From assembly GCA_000955785.1 (NCBI GenBank), contig JYOD01000007.1:95676-159675 (forward strand): a DNA stretch of 64,000 bases. Direction: 5' to 3'. The notes under the pieces were generated by a model. It was not told where the DNA came from. It did no database searches and saw nothing but the letters and a program-made list of their open reading frames with translations. The DNA is from Burkholderiaceae bacterium 16. GTDB lineage: Bacteria; Pseudomonadota; Gammaproteobacteria; Burkholderiales; Burkholderiaceae. Position 1 is the first letter of the stretch. Each line of letters begins with the position of its first letter. This document shows, piece by piece, positions 44,054-52,420 of this stretch. Both the position numbers and the translations under genes were made by a program.

Positions 44054-44633
44054 CCCATCCCAAGCTGCGACCGATTGTTGAAACGACGCCGGGAGTGCTG
44101 CTGATCGTCAGCCGCGACCCATTTCACAGGTCAATGTGACCGCCGCTGGCGTTGCCAGCCGTTTCGCCATCGCGCCTCCAATAGTTCCTGAACGCGACGA
44201 TGCCAGTGCGTCCCGCGATCTTCTTTTGTCAATCAGACCCGGTGATGTTTTCCGGTGCTCCGAAGCCAGCCATGGGCTTGAGCCGCAGCCAGTTCGCCAT
44301 CTCGGAAGCCAGAACAGCTGTGCGCTTTCCTTCCAGGCGAATCTGGCCCTTGCCGCGGAACGACTTCATCTCGATGCCAACCTTGTGCAGGGTGACGCTC
44401 ATCCGAATTGCGCATTGATTTTCAAAGCCCGCCGGCACGTCTCCTGTCTTGGGATCGACGTATGGCGTTCCTCCCGGATAGGCCGCCCACAATTCGGAAA
44501 ATGTGACCCTCCTGAGCGATACCTCGGCCTTGGAGTCCACTTTTGTGTTGGTTGGCGCCTGCTTCGAAAACGGCCAAAGGCGTACAGCCGCGACAGCAGC
44601 CAGAAGCGCAAAAACATCGCCCACCCACGCCAA
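43974..44633 (-). pseudogene. Tae4-type T6SS amidase effector, broken by two stop codons
   Basis: Read on the minus strand, the frame from a TTG at 44633 encodes a hydrophobic start and then Tae4-like sequence: FSELWAAYPG, the Cys motif FENQCAIRMSVTLHKVG, and ASEMANWL. A TGA at 44231-44229 ends it at residue 134. The same frame continues with KKIAGRTGIVAFRNYW and GGHIDL, the catalytic-His region, then a second TGA (44126-44124) exactly where the family has Trp (HIDLWNG), and runs on to a TAG at 43976-43974. No frameshift is needed. Tae4 enzymes cleave peptidoglycan peptide cross-links after T6SS delivery. As it stands the His half is lost, so it is inactive unless the stops are read through. 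Confidence 0.8.
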
Positions 44634-44671
44634 CTTGCGCCCTCAGTCACCATCGCTCCGCTACCTTGCTC

Positions 44672-44983
44672 CTATACCTCCACGAACACGGCCCCATTCT
44701 CGATCTTCACGCCATAGGCCTGGATATCACTAGTCAGCGGCTCGCACATCGCCCGGCCGGTGCGCACGTCGAACTTGCCCTGATGGAGCGGGCATTCGAT
44801 CTCGTGTCCATCGAGAAAGCCGTCGCACAGGCGCGCGTTGCCGTGGCTGCAAGCGTTGTCCGTGGCGTAGATTTCGCCGTCCACGCTATAGAGCGCGATC
44901 TCCCGGCCACCTGCATTGACGGCCACGACGTCGTCCTTGGGGATTGCGACCAGTGGTATCACCTGGGTCCATTGCTTTGACAT
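44672..44983 (-). CDS. nagAb: Rieske ferredoxin of salicylate 5-hydroxylase
   Basis: 103 aa with the Rieske motif split as CSHG and CPLHQGKFD, each supplying one Cys and one His. This small soluble ferredoxin carries electrons from the reductase to the oxygenase. Order on the minus strand (reductase, large, small, ferredoxin) is the same as nagAaGHAb of the naphthalene strain Ralstonia sp. U2. In U2 the same ferredoxin also serves naphthalene dioxygenase; here no nagAcAd is present in the window. Confidence 0.92.
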   Translation of the reverse strand: MSKQWTQVIPLVAIPKDDVVAVNAGGREIALYSVDGEIYATDNACSHGNARLCDGFLDGHEIECPLHQGKFDVRTGRAMCEPLTSDIQAYGVKIENGAVFVEV

Positions 44984-44992
44984 GGCATTGCC

Positions 44993-45466
44993 TCAAATCG
45001 GGTAAATGATGGAATTGGCGATCATCTCGCTATCGAACACGCATAGCCTGGACTCGAACTTCAGGCCGTCGACCGTGGGCCGGATCACGTCGATGTAGCG
45101 GCCGACGTTGTACACGGTGGACAGGCCATCCGGCTTGGTGCGGAAGACGGCGTAGCTGGCCTCGGCCTCGATCCGCTCCGGGCCGGCCTTCAGGATGCGC
45201 GGGATGCCGACCACATGCCGCTGGTAGTACGGGTCGTGGAAGATGGTCTCGGTCGCGCCGTAGATGCGGTCCTTGAGCATGCCGCGGCTCTCGAAGGAAA
45301 GCGTGGCAAGCGGGAAGCCGCCATCGTAGTTCTCGCGCGGCTGCAGCTTGTAGACGCACGCCTCGGTGAAGAAGTCCGGCCACTTCTCCCATTCTTTGTT
45401 GTCGAGCGCGGCGGCGTAATCCGCGTATAGCGCCAGCACTTGCGAGTAGGTTTCAAAGTCGAGCAT
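44993..45466 (-). CDS. nagH: Salicylate 5-hydroxylase small subunit
   Basis: 157 aa, the size of NagH. Ring-hydroxylating dioxygenase beta-subunit fold (NTF2-like): [53 protein letters not shown]. It is structural and completes the oxygenase hexamer with NagG. GGAGG lies 8 nt upstream and the gap to nagG is 3 bp, so they are translated in balance. Confidence 0.93.
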   Translation of the reverse strand: MLDFETYSQVLALYADYAAALDNKEWEKWPDFFTEACVYKLQPRENYDGGFPLATLSFESRGMLKDRIYGATETIFHDPYYQRHVVGIPRILKAGPERIEAEASYAVFRTKPDGLSTVYNVGRYIDVIRPTVDGLKFESRLCVFDSEMIANSIIYPI

Positions 45467-45469
45467 GTC

Positions 45470-46741
45470 TCAAGCCTCCATCACGCGGCGCCAGTAGTTG
45501 TACATGCCGCGAATCAGCGTCTCGGTCACCATGTGGTCCGTATCGCCGATCTCGCGTCCGCCCAGTTCCGCCACCGTCCGGTGGAACGGCTTCTGCTCGA
45601 AGCCCTGCTGGGAAAACTCGATCACTTCGCCGTCGTCGGCCGAGACAAAGCCGGCCGGACCGAACAGGTTCGCCTGGCGCAGCCGGCGCCGGGTCATGTC
45701 GGCATCGTCGTCCTCGAAGCCGAAGTGCGTCCACACGAAGTTGAACGTGCCGTGGCCGGCTGGCTGGATATGCCGGGTGGAAACTGAGTTCACCTGCTGC
45801 TGGATGATGACGCTGGGGAACAGCGTCATCATCACCGCCGTGGGCGTGCCCCACCAGTCTTCCTTCACCACGTCGAGGAAGCGGTCGTCGTGCAGGCTCA
45901 TCTGCTCCTTGAAGCTGGACACTCCGCTGGTCACTTCGCCCTTGCCGCCCTGGCCGCGCGTGGAGATCATCGCCGCGTGGCGGAAGTGCTCATCCATCTT
46001 GAGCTCCGACTTGTTGTCGGCTCGCCAGAGCCCGAACGTCACGAACCAGGTGTGCAGCAGCCCGGGGTGGTATGGATCCTTGATGTTCTCCTGCATCAGC
46101 TTCCAGTTGCCGGGGATCTGCTGGCGGCTGTAGCCGAGGATCGTCAGCTTGCGGCCATCGAAGACCCTGTCGAAGTAGGCCAGGATGGCCGGGCCGAGAT
46201 AGTCCTCCAGTTCGGGCACCTCATGATCGAACGAGGCGAAGATCACGCCGTTGCGCCGCGCGACCTTGAGCTTGGTCAGGCCGTGCGCCTTCGGGTCGAA
46301 GTCGGCTGGCATGCCGCCATTGACCTTGCCGTCGAGCTTGACGCCGCGCCGGAACGGCACGCCGACGAGGTTGCCCTTGAGGTCGTAGTTCCACTGGTGA
46401 TAGGGGCAGGTGAAGTCCTTGCGATTACCGGAGCGCTCGCGGCAGAACTGCACGCCGCGGTGCGCGCAGACGTTCTCCACTACGTGGATCCCGCCGTCCG
46501 CCGCGCGGCTGGCGATCACCGAGCGCTCGCCGACCGCCGTGCGCTTGAAGTCACCCGGGTTCGGGATTTCCGCTTCCAGCCCGATGTAGCACCAGTGGCC
46601 CGAGTAGAAGAAGCGCTCCAGCTCCTGCCGGTAGATATCGTCGTCGGTATAGGCCCAGAACGGAATCCGGCTCGAGCCTTCGTCCTTCCATTCCTTTTTC
46701 CTGAATGCAATGGCCTGTTCGCGCTTGGCCTGTTCGTGCAT
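45470..46741 (-). CDS. nagG: Salicylate 5-hydroxylase large (oxygenase) subunit
   Basis: 423 aa from the ATG at 46741. N-terminal Rieske centre CAHRGVQFC...CPYHQWNYD (about residues 85-115) and mononuclear iron site DPYHPGLLHTW with the upstream bridging Asp (ENIKDPYH). The sequence follows NagG of Ralstonia U2 nearly throughout as I remember it (EGSSRIPFWAYT, FRRGVKLDGKVNGGMP, RGQGGKGE, IQPAGHGTFNFVWTHFGFEDD). The complex uses NADH and O2 to convert salicylate to gentisate in the cytoplasm. Gentisate-cleaving genes are not in the window. Confidence 0.95.
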   Translation of the reverse strand: MHEQAKREQAIAFRKKEWKDEGSSRIPFWAYTDDDIYRQELERFFYSGHWCYIGLEAEIPNPGDFKRTAVGERSVIASRAADGGIHVVENVCAHRGVQFCRERSGNRKDFTCPYHQWNYDLKGNLVGVPFRRGVKLDGKVNGGMPADFDPKAHGLTKLKVARRNGVIFASFDHEVPELEDYLGPAILAYFDRVFDGRKLTILGYSRQQIPGNWKLMQENIKDPYHPGLLHTWFVTFGLWRADNKSELKMDEHFRHAAMISTRGQGGKGEVTSGVSSFKEQMSLHDDRFLDVVKEDWWGTPTAVMMTLFPSVIIQQQVNSVSTRHIQPAGHGTFNFVWTHFGFEDDDADMTRRRLRQANLFGPAGFVSADDGEVIEFSQQGFEQKPFHRTVAELGGREIGDTDHMVTETLIRGMYNYWRRVMEA

Positions 46742-46775
46742 GGCTTGTCTCCGTGTGGTCTGTTGTCGGGATGTC

Positions 46776-47762
46776 TCAGACGCCGCTGGCATGGAATGCG
46801 TCGGCGTGGATGTGCTCGGGATCGATGCCTTTCTGCCTGAGCAGGATGGAGGCGGCGTCGACCATGACGGGGGCGCCGGCGAGATAGGCCCGCCAGCCGC
46901 CCATATGTGCCCAGTCGTCCGCGACCGCCTTGGTCACCACGCCGCCCCGGAAGCCGTCGCCGTCACCGGCTGCCGCCACCACTACATGCACGTGCAGCGC
47001 GGCATGGCGCGCCTGCAGTTCGCGTAGCCACTCCAGGCCATACACGTCCGCCTGCGTGCGGACGCCAAAGTAGACATGCACGGGATTGCGCATGCCGGCA
47101 TCGAGCATGCCGCGCAGGATCGACAGGATCGGGGCGAGTCCGGTGCCGCCGGCAATGCACACTACCGGGCCGTCGCACTTGCGGCGCAGGTAGGCCGTGC
47201 CCAGCGGACCGCTGACGCGGATGGGATCGCCGACCTTCAGCTCCGACGCCACATAGGACGTGACGCGCCCGTCGGGCACCAGCCGGATGTGAAACTCGAG
47301 TTCATCGGCGCCACGCGCGACCGCCATTGAGTAGGGGCGGATATGGCGCGGCGTGAACTGCAGCGTCGCGTACTGCCCGGGCGAGAAGTCGAGTGGCTTC
47401 GGAATTCCCACGCGAACGCGCTTGATGTCATGCGTGAGGTTCTCCAGGCCGGTCACCGTGCCTTTGAGGATCTTTGCCGGGTGCACCACGACATCGTCGA
47501 GTTCGGGAATCTCGATCGCGCAGCTTTCCACCAGCGTGGTCTGGCACGCCAGCACCGTATCTCCCGCCGCCATGGGCGCGGGGGAATCCTCGGGCCCGGC
47601 AACCAGTGCGCGGCCGCCCACCAGCTTGCAGCGGCACGTGCCGCATCGTCCCGCCATGCAGCTGTATGAAATAGGAACCTGGTTGGCGCGCAGTACGTCC
47701 AGCAGGTTGTCGCCGGGCTGCACGCGGAGCGTGCGCGCGAGCGGATGAATGGATACTTCCAT
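46776..47762 (-). CDS. nagAa: Ferredoxin reductase of salicylate 5-hydroxylase
   Basis: 328 aa from the ATG at 47762, identical in length to NagAa as I recall it. N-terminal plant-type [2Fe-2S] ferredoxin (SCMAGRCGTCRCKLVGG, last Cys in LACQTTL), then FAD (RPYSMAVA) and NAD (CIAGGTGLAPILSILRG) domains. It takes electrons from NADH to the Rieske ferredoxin. First gene of the operon, divergent from the NagR-like regulator. Confidence 0.94.
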   Translation of the reverse strand: MEVSIHPLARTLRVQPGDNLLDVLRANQVPISYSCMAGRCGTCRCKLVGGRALVAGPEDSPAPMAAGDTVLACQTTLVESCAIEIPELDDVVVHPAKILKGTVTGLENLTHDIKRVRVGIPKPLDFSPGQYATLQFTPRHIRPYSMAVARGADELEFHIRLVPDGRVTSYVASELKVGDPIRVSGPLGTAYLRRKCDGPVVCIAGGTGLAPILSILRGMLDAGMRNPVHVYFGVRTQADVYGLEWLRELQARHAALHVHVVVAAAGDGDGFRGGVVTKAVADDWAHMGGWRAYLAGAPVMVDAASILLRQKGIDPEHIHADAFHASGV

Positions 47763-47840
47763 GGGGCTTTGTCTCCAACGATGCTTGCTGTCGTTGTCCG
47801 CATATTGGCGCGGCAGGTAGAATAAATAAATAGAAGGAAG

Positions 47841-47868
47841 GTGATACGTCATATCACTGTGAGTGATA
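47841..47868. promoter_or_regulatory. Three-half-site operator between nagR and nagAa
   Basis: GTGATA (47841-47846), TATCAC (47852-47857) and GTGATA (47863-47868) are alternating copies of the same hexamer, each separated by exactly 5 nt. They lie 12 bp before the nagR-like start and about 80-105 bp upstream of nagAa, where a LysR activator-autorepressor would bind. Confidence 0.75.
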
Positions 47869-47879
47869 AAGGAGGCGAG

Positions 47880-48782
47880 ATGGAACTGCGGGAAATCGAC
47901 CTGAACCTGCTGGTCGTGTTCAACGAATTGCTTCGCCTGCGCCGCGTTTCCGCGGTGGCGGAGGCGCTGGGCATTTCCCAGCCCGCCATCAGCAACGCGC
48001 TCAATCGCTTGCGCAAGCTGCTTGGCGACGAACTGTTCCTGCGGACCTCCAAGGGCATGGTGCCCACGCCGTTCGCGGAGAATCTCGCGGAGCCGATCGG
48101 CTATGCGCTTGGTGCCATCCACAACACGCTCAACGCGCAGTCAGCCTTCGAGCCGGCATCGAGCACGCGCAACTTCACCATCGCCATGACGGATATCGGC
48201 GAGATCTATTTCCTCCCGGACCTGATGAAACGGCTGTCGAAGGTGGCGCCGGGCGTGACCATCAGCACGGTGCGCAACCATACGGTCAACTTGCACGAGG
48301 AGATGGAAAGCGGGCGCGTCGACCTGGCGATCGGCTTCATGCCGGATCTCAAGGCCGGTTTCTTCCAGCGGCGCCTGTTTCGGCAGCGTTACGTCTGCAT
48401 CTTCAGGAAGGGCCATCCGCTGGCGCGCGAGGGCATGACGATCGGTTCGTTCAGCAACGCCGAGCATGTGGCGATCGTGGCGGCCGGGACCGGCCACAGC
48501 ATGGTGGACGAAGTGATCCAGCGCGCGGGGGTGCCGCGGCAGGTGCGTCTGCGGGTGCCGCACTTCGTGGCGGTGGGCCATATCCTGCAGACGACGGACA
48601 TGATCGCGGTGGTGCCGGAGGCCTATGCGGAGCGGACGTTAAAGCCGTTTGGCCTGGAGACGGCGGCGTGCCCGGTCAAGATTCCCGATATCGTGATCAA
48701 CGTGCTCTGGCACGCCCGGAACAATCGGGAGCCGGCCAGCCAGTGGTTGCGGCAGTTGGTATTTGAGGCGTTCTCGAAGTAA
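47880..48782 (+). CDS. nagR: NagR/DntR-like LysR regulator
   Basis: 300 aa from the ATG at 47880, with AAAGGAGG 5 nt upstream. HTH: MELREIDLNLLVVFNELL, VAEALGISQPAISNALNRLR, FLRTSKGMVPTPFAE. The effector domain shares long stretches with NagR/DntR (FTIAMTDIGEIYFLPDLM, ESGRVDLAIGFMPDL, GFFQRRLFRQRYVCIFRKGHP). NagR activates nag operons in response to salicylate, and DntR is its dinitrotoluene-pathway relative. Divergent placement before nagAa supports the same role here. Confidence 0.92.
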   Translation: MELREIDLNLLVVFNELLRLRRVSAVAEALGISQPAISNALNRLRKLLGDELFLRTSKGMVPTPFAENLAEPIGYALGAIHNTLNAQSAFEPASSTRNFTIAMTDIGEIYFLPDLMKRLSKVAPGVTISTVRNHTVNLHEEMESGRVDLAIGFMPDLKAGFFQRRLFRQRYVCIFRKGHPLAREGMTIGSFSNAEHVAIVAAGTGHSMVDEVIQRAGVPRQVRLRVPHFVAVGHILQTTDMIAVVPEAYAERTLKPFGLETAACPVKIPDIVINVLWHARNNREPASQWLRQLVFEAFSK

Positions 48783-48799
48783 ATGCGGTGCCGAAGGCG

Positions 48800-48826
48800 A
48801 TTCCCTATTCCAAATTCCCTATTCCC
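48800..48826. repeat. Direct repeat ATTCCCTATTCC
   Basis: ATTCCCTATTCC occurs twice (48800-48811 and 48814-48825) in the gap between the convergent nagR-like gene and the next LysR. Function unknown; could be a dispersed intergenic repeat. Confidence 0.5.
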
Positions 48827-48880
48827 GCTTCCATGGGAAAGGCGGCATCGGCATTCCCCGCCTGCCCACAAGGCCCACCC

Positions 48881-49774
48881 TCAAGCCCCCAGAACTTCCG
48901 CGCATACCGACAACCACGCCCGCGCCGCGTGCGACTGATACCGCCCCTGCGCCCAGATATGCGCCAGCGCCCAGTCCATGGTGGGTTCCGTCAGCCGCGC
49001 CACGGCCAGCTTGTCCTCGAGTTGCAGCTTGGACAGCAGCGGCTGCGGCAGGAAGGTGGTGCCCAGCCCGGCCGCCGCCATCGAGGCGAGGAATTCCCAG
49101 TGTCCGCTTTGCGCCACGACCCGCGGTTCGATGCGGGCCTCGAGGAAGGCTTGCCGCAGCTTTCGGGTCAGGGAGAAGTCTTCTGTCAGCAGCAGCAGGG
49201 GCTCGTCGCGCAGCGCCGCCAGGGTGACGGTCTTGCCCTTGGCCCAGCTGGCCTTGCGTGATCCCGCCACCCAGATCGGATACTTGGCGAACTCGCGCGT
49301 GGCCAGGGCAAGGTCGCTATCCCTGGGCAACACCGTTGCGCCGACTTCAAGCTCCCCACTCGCCACTTGCTGTTCCACCATGTGGCCGCCATGCTCGGCG
49401 AGGTTCAGGTCCAGGTTGGGGTAGCGCTGGCGGAAGGCGCTGACGGCCGGCGAGAAGAACAGGTTGGCCATGGGCGGAATCCCTACCGTGAGCTGGCCAC
49501 GGCCCAGGGAGGAGAGGTCGGCCACTTCCAGCGTGAGCCGGTGCACCACGCCCAGCGCTTCCTGCCCGCGTTCGTAGACCACCCGCCCCACGTCGGTCAT
49601 CTGGACCTGCTTGCCCTCGCGGATCAGCAGCGGCTGGCCGATCTCGTCTTCCAGCTGCCGCACCATCTTGCTGATGGTGGATTGCGTGACGAACAGGGAC
49701 GCAGCCGCCTGCGTGAAGCTCTTCAGGCGCACGGTTTCCACAAAGTACCGCAGGGCACGGATATCGATGGGCAT
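48881..49774 (-). CDS. LysR-family regulator of the efflux operon
   Basis: 297 aa. HTH: MPIDIRALRYFVETVRLKSFTQAAASLFVTQSTISKMVRQLE, then LTVGIPPMANLFFSPAVSAFRQRYPNL in the effector domain, a pattern close to CidR/CynR-like regulators. It is transcribed away from the FUSC/HlyD efflux operon, like aaeR beside aaeXAB in E. coli, so it probably activates it in response to an aromatic or weak acid. The effector is inferred. Confidence 0.9.
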   Translation of the reverse strand: MPIDIRALRYFVETVRLKSFTQAAASLFVTQSTISKMVRQLEDEIGQPLLIREGKQVQMTDVGRVVYERGQEALGVVHRLTLEVADLSSLGRGQLTVGIPPMANLFFSPAVSAFRQRYPNLDLNLAEHGGHMVEQQVASGELEVGATVLPRDSDLALATREFAKYPIWVAGSRKASWAKGKTVTLAALRDEPLLLLTEDFSLTRKLRQAFLEARIEPRVVAQSGHWEFLASMAAAGLGTTFLPQPLLSKLQLEDKLAVARLTEPTMDWALAHIWAQGRYQSHAARAWLSVCAEVLGA

Positions 49775-50123
49775 GGGGTACTTCCTTTGCCATGAAAAAA
49801 GCGAATAGGGATGGCAATTTTAAATCATGTTCGGAATGCTCGCCAGTTGGCTACACTTCTTTTCTACGCGGCGCCGGGCTGCCGTTGCAGGGACCCGGCG
49901 CCGGATCTGGAAGCCAAGGAAGACAAGATGAATGCCCGTGCGCAAACGCGCCCAACCGCCATCGCCGCCCCCCGTGCGATGCGCCTGCGTCCCGTTGCAC
50001 GCCGCGTTGGGCGGAACACCTAGCCGGCCGGCCCGATCGTCCTGGTTCATCGCCCTGTCCGCCAGCGTGCCACGCCGGCGTGAATACATCGAGCGCCCCC
50101 CCAAAAAACAACAGGTTCGCGTC
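49775..50123. other. Intergenic region, LysR / efflux operon
   Basis: 349 bp. The left 70 bp is AT-rich and likely holds the divergent promoters (TTTTAAAT-like core near 49820). The rest is a long leader with one candidate short frame (49928-50023) and a run of seven C followed by six A near 50097-50109, close to the efflux gene start. Confidence 0.4.
49928..50023 (+). CDS. Candidate 31-aa basic peptide in the efflux leader
   Basis: ATG preceded by AAGGA at suitable spacing; the product is rich in Arg and Ala (MRLRPVARRVGRNT at its end) and ends 100 bp before the FUSC gene. It may be a leader peptide that couples translation to downstream expression, or a chance frame in GC-rich DNA. Confidence 0.3.
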   Translation: MNARAQTRPTAIAAPRAMRLRPVARRVGRNT

Positions 50124-52214
50124 ATGCCTAGCTGGCCGAGCGCACGGCAGTGGCTCTTTTCGCTGAAAGCATTTGCCGCTTCGATGCTGGCGCTTTATAT
50201 CGCGCTGGCACTGGGCTTGCCCCGCCCGTACTGGGCCATGGCAACCGTCTATTTCGTGTCGCATCCGCTGACGGGCGCGACCCGCTCCAAGGCAGCCTAT
50301 CGCGTGGCGGGCACGCTGCTGGGCGCGACCGCCGCCGTGGTCACGGTGCCCTTGCTGGTCAACGCGCCCGTCATGCTGATGGGGGCGATCGCACTCTGGA
50401 CCGGCGCCTTGCTCTATCTCTCGCTGCTGCAACGCACGCCGCGCAGCTATGTGTTCCTGCTGGCGGCCTACACGCTGCCGATCGTGGCGCTGCCGTCGGT
50501 CAGCGATCCCGCGCAGGTGTTCGACATCGCCGTTGCGCGCATCGAGGAGATTGTCATCGGCATCGTCTGCGCCGGCATGGTGGGCGCCATCGTCTTTCCG
50601 GCAAAGGTGGCACCGGCGCTGCGTGCCAGGTCCGCCACCTGGCTGGCGGACGCGGCGCTCTGGGCAACCGACATGTTGTCCGCCGATCCGGCCGCCAATG
50701 CCACGCGCCATGGCAGCCGCCACCGGCTGGCCGCCGATATCCTCGCGCTGGACCAGTTGATCGTCCAACTGTCCTACGACACGGAAAGCGCGGACACCCT
50801 GCGCCATGCGCGCGCCTTGCGCGAGCGGATGACGATGCTGCTGCCTGTGCTGTCTTCGCTGGCGGCTGTCCTGCAGGCCCTGCGGCGCCACGCGGCTGGC
50901 ATTCCGGAGCAACTGGCGCGCCATATGGCCGACATGTCGGGCTGGATCCACGCTGGCTTCGATGGCCCGCGGCCTGCGCTGGAGCCGGCGGCCGGGCCGT
51001 GGGCCGGGTACGGGAAGGCGCCGGGCTGGCATGCCGGCCTGGTCGCCACCGCCAACGATCACCTGCGCAAGCTGGCGGAGGTGTGCGAAGACTGCCACGC
51101 CTTGCAGCGCGGCATCGGCGACCAGGCGGCGGGCGCGGCGGCGGCGCACCGCGGCCGCAGTAGCCGCCGAGCCGACCGTGCGGACCGGGCGCATCACCAC
51201 GATCACGCCATGCTGCTGTTCTATGCGTGCTCGACCAGCCTCGCCGTGTTCTGCGCGGGGATGCTGTGGATCGTCTCGGGATGGGAGGACGGGGCGGGGT
51301 CGGTCGCGGTGGCGTCGATCGCGTGCTGCTTCTTTGCCACCATCGAGGAGCCGCGGCCGGTGGCGCATTCCTTTTTGCGCTGGAGCTGTTTCTGTTTCGC
51401 CGTCTCTTCCTTCTACCTGTTCCTGGTGGTGCCGAACGCACACAACTTCGAAACCCTGGTGGGCATGCTGGCCGTGCCCTACATGGGCATCGGCATGCTG
51501 ATTTCGCGGCCGGGCTTCAACCTGATCGCCATGCTGCTGTCGGTCAATACGGCATCCTTCGCCAATGTGCAGAGTGTCTACGATACGAATTTCCTCGGCA
51601 CCTTTAACAGCAGCCTTGCCAGTATCGGCGGCATGCTGTTCGCGCCGCTGTGGGCCATGGCCACGCGGCCGTTCGGCGCCCGCGTGGCCGCGCACCGGCT
51701 GATCCGCGCCAGCTGGAAGGACCTGGCGCAGGCCGCGACCCGGCGCGAGCCCGGCGAGCAGGCAAAGCTGGGCGGCCGCATGCTCGACCGGCTCAGCCAG
51801 CTCGTGCCCCGGCTCGCGGCCAGCGACGACAAGATGTCGTCGGACGGCTTTGCCGAGTTGCAGGTCGGGTTTGGCGCGCTGGCGCTGCAGCGCAACCTGC
51901 CGGCCTTGCGCCCGGCCGCGCGCCGGGGCGTGACCAGGGTACTGAATGCGGTCGCCCTGCATTTCCGCGCACGGCTGAAAGCCGGGCACGCGATGGCGCC
52001 CCCGGATGCGCTGTCCGAGCGGATCGACAAGGCGATTCGCGAGGTCGCCCTGCAATCCGACGGCGCGGGAACCCTGGGTGAGAGCGCCCGCCATGCGCTC
52101 GCCGCGCTGATCGCCCTTCGGGTCACGCTATATCCGGCGGAGCAGGCGGCGGCGCGGCCGGCGCACCCCTTGCCTGCCTTGCCGCTTCCCTTGCAGGCGG
52201 AACACAAATGCTGA
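50124..52214 (+). CDS. FUSC/AaeB-like aromatic acid efflux membrane protein
   Basis: 696 aa from the ATG at 50124; upstream in-frame codons lack coding character. Two hydrophobic halves, each with several helices (about 15-160 and 345-500), separated by long soluble domains: FAASMLALYIALALGLPRPYWAMATVYFVSHP, SKAAYRVAGTLLGATAAVV, then FYACSTSLAVFCAGMLWIVSG. This is the FUSC layout of AaeB, the p-hydroxybenzoate pump. With the DUF1656 protein, HlyD-type adaptor and outer-membrane channel downstream it forms a four-part efflux set. Proximity to salicylate 5-hydroxylase suggests aromatic acids. Confidence 0.9.
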   Translation: MPSWPSARQWLFSLKAFAASMLALYIALALGLPRPYWAMATVYFVSHPLTGATRSKAAYRVAGTLLGATAAVVTVPLLVNAPVMLMGAIALWTGALLYLSLLQRTPRSYVFLLAAYTLPIVALPSVSDPAQVFDIAVARIEEIVIGIVCAGMVGAIVFPAKVAPALRARSATWLADAALWATDMLSADPAANATRHGSRHRLAADILALDQLIVQLSYDTESADTLRHARALRERMTMLLPVLSSLAAVLQALRRHAAGIPEQLARHMADMSGWIHAGFDGPRPALEPAAGPWAGYGKAPGWHAGLVATANDHLRKLAEVCEDCHALQRGIGDQAAGAAAAHRGRSSRRADRADRAHHHDHAMLLFYACSTSLAVFCAGMLWIVSGWEDGAGSVAVASIACCFFATIEEPRPVAHSFLRWSCFCFAVSSFYLFLVVPNAHNFETLVGMLAVPYMGIGMLISRPGFNLIAMLLSVNTASFANVQSVYDTNFLGTFNSSLASIGGMLFAPLWAMATRPFGARVAAHRLIRASWKDLAQAATRREPGEQAKLGGRMLDRLSQLVPRLAASDDKMSSDGFAELQVGFGALALQRNLPALRPAARRGVTRVLNAVALHFRARLKAGHAMAPPDALSERIDKAIREVALQSDGAGTLGESARHALAALIALRVTLYPAEQAAARPAHPLPALPLPLQAEHKC

Positions 52215-52420
52215 GCGCGGAAATCGATATCTACGGCGTGTTCGTGCCCGGCCTGCTGGCGCTGATGCTGCTGACCTTTGCCATCACCGCCGGCATGCGC
52301 GCGGTGCTCGCCCGCGTGGGTTTCTACCGGCTGGTCTGGCACCGGTCGCTGTTCAATCTCGCCCTTTACCTGATCGTGCTGGGTGGCGTGGTCGCCATGG
52401 CCCGCTCGCTGCAATCATGA
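52208..52420 (+). CDS. DUF1656 (AaeX-like) small membrane protein
   Basis: 70 aa, two transmembrane helices, typical DUF1656 start (EIDIYGVFVPGLLALM) and FYRLVWHRSLFNLALY middle. Always found with FUSC and HlyD-like efflux genes (aaeX in E. coli); exact role unknown. It overlaps the pump gene by 7 bp and the adaptor gene by 4 bp. Confidence 0.93.
   Translation: MLSAEIDIYGVFVPGLLALMLLTFAITAGMRAVLARVGFYRLVWHRSLFNLALYLIVLGGVVAMARSLQS

Noticed and set aside
44229..44633. Intact 134-aa secreted protein in place of the Tae4 relic
   Set aside because: The family's catalytic His region continues in the same frame beyond the TGA, so the short frame is a truncated product.
49851..52094. A 747-codon minus-strand frame opposite the FUSC pump
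   Set aside because: Low-complexity Arg/Gln/His-rich antisense shadow of the membrane protein gene.
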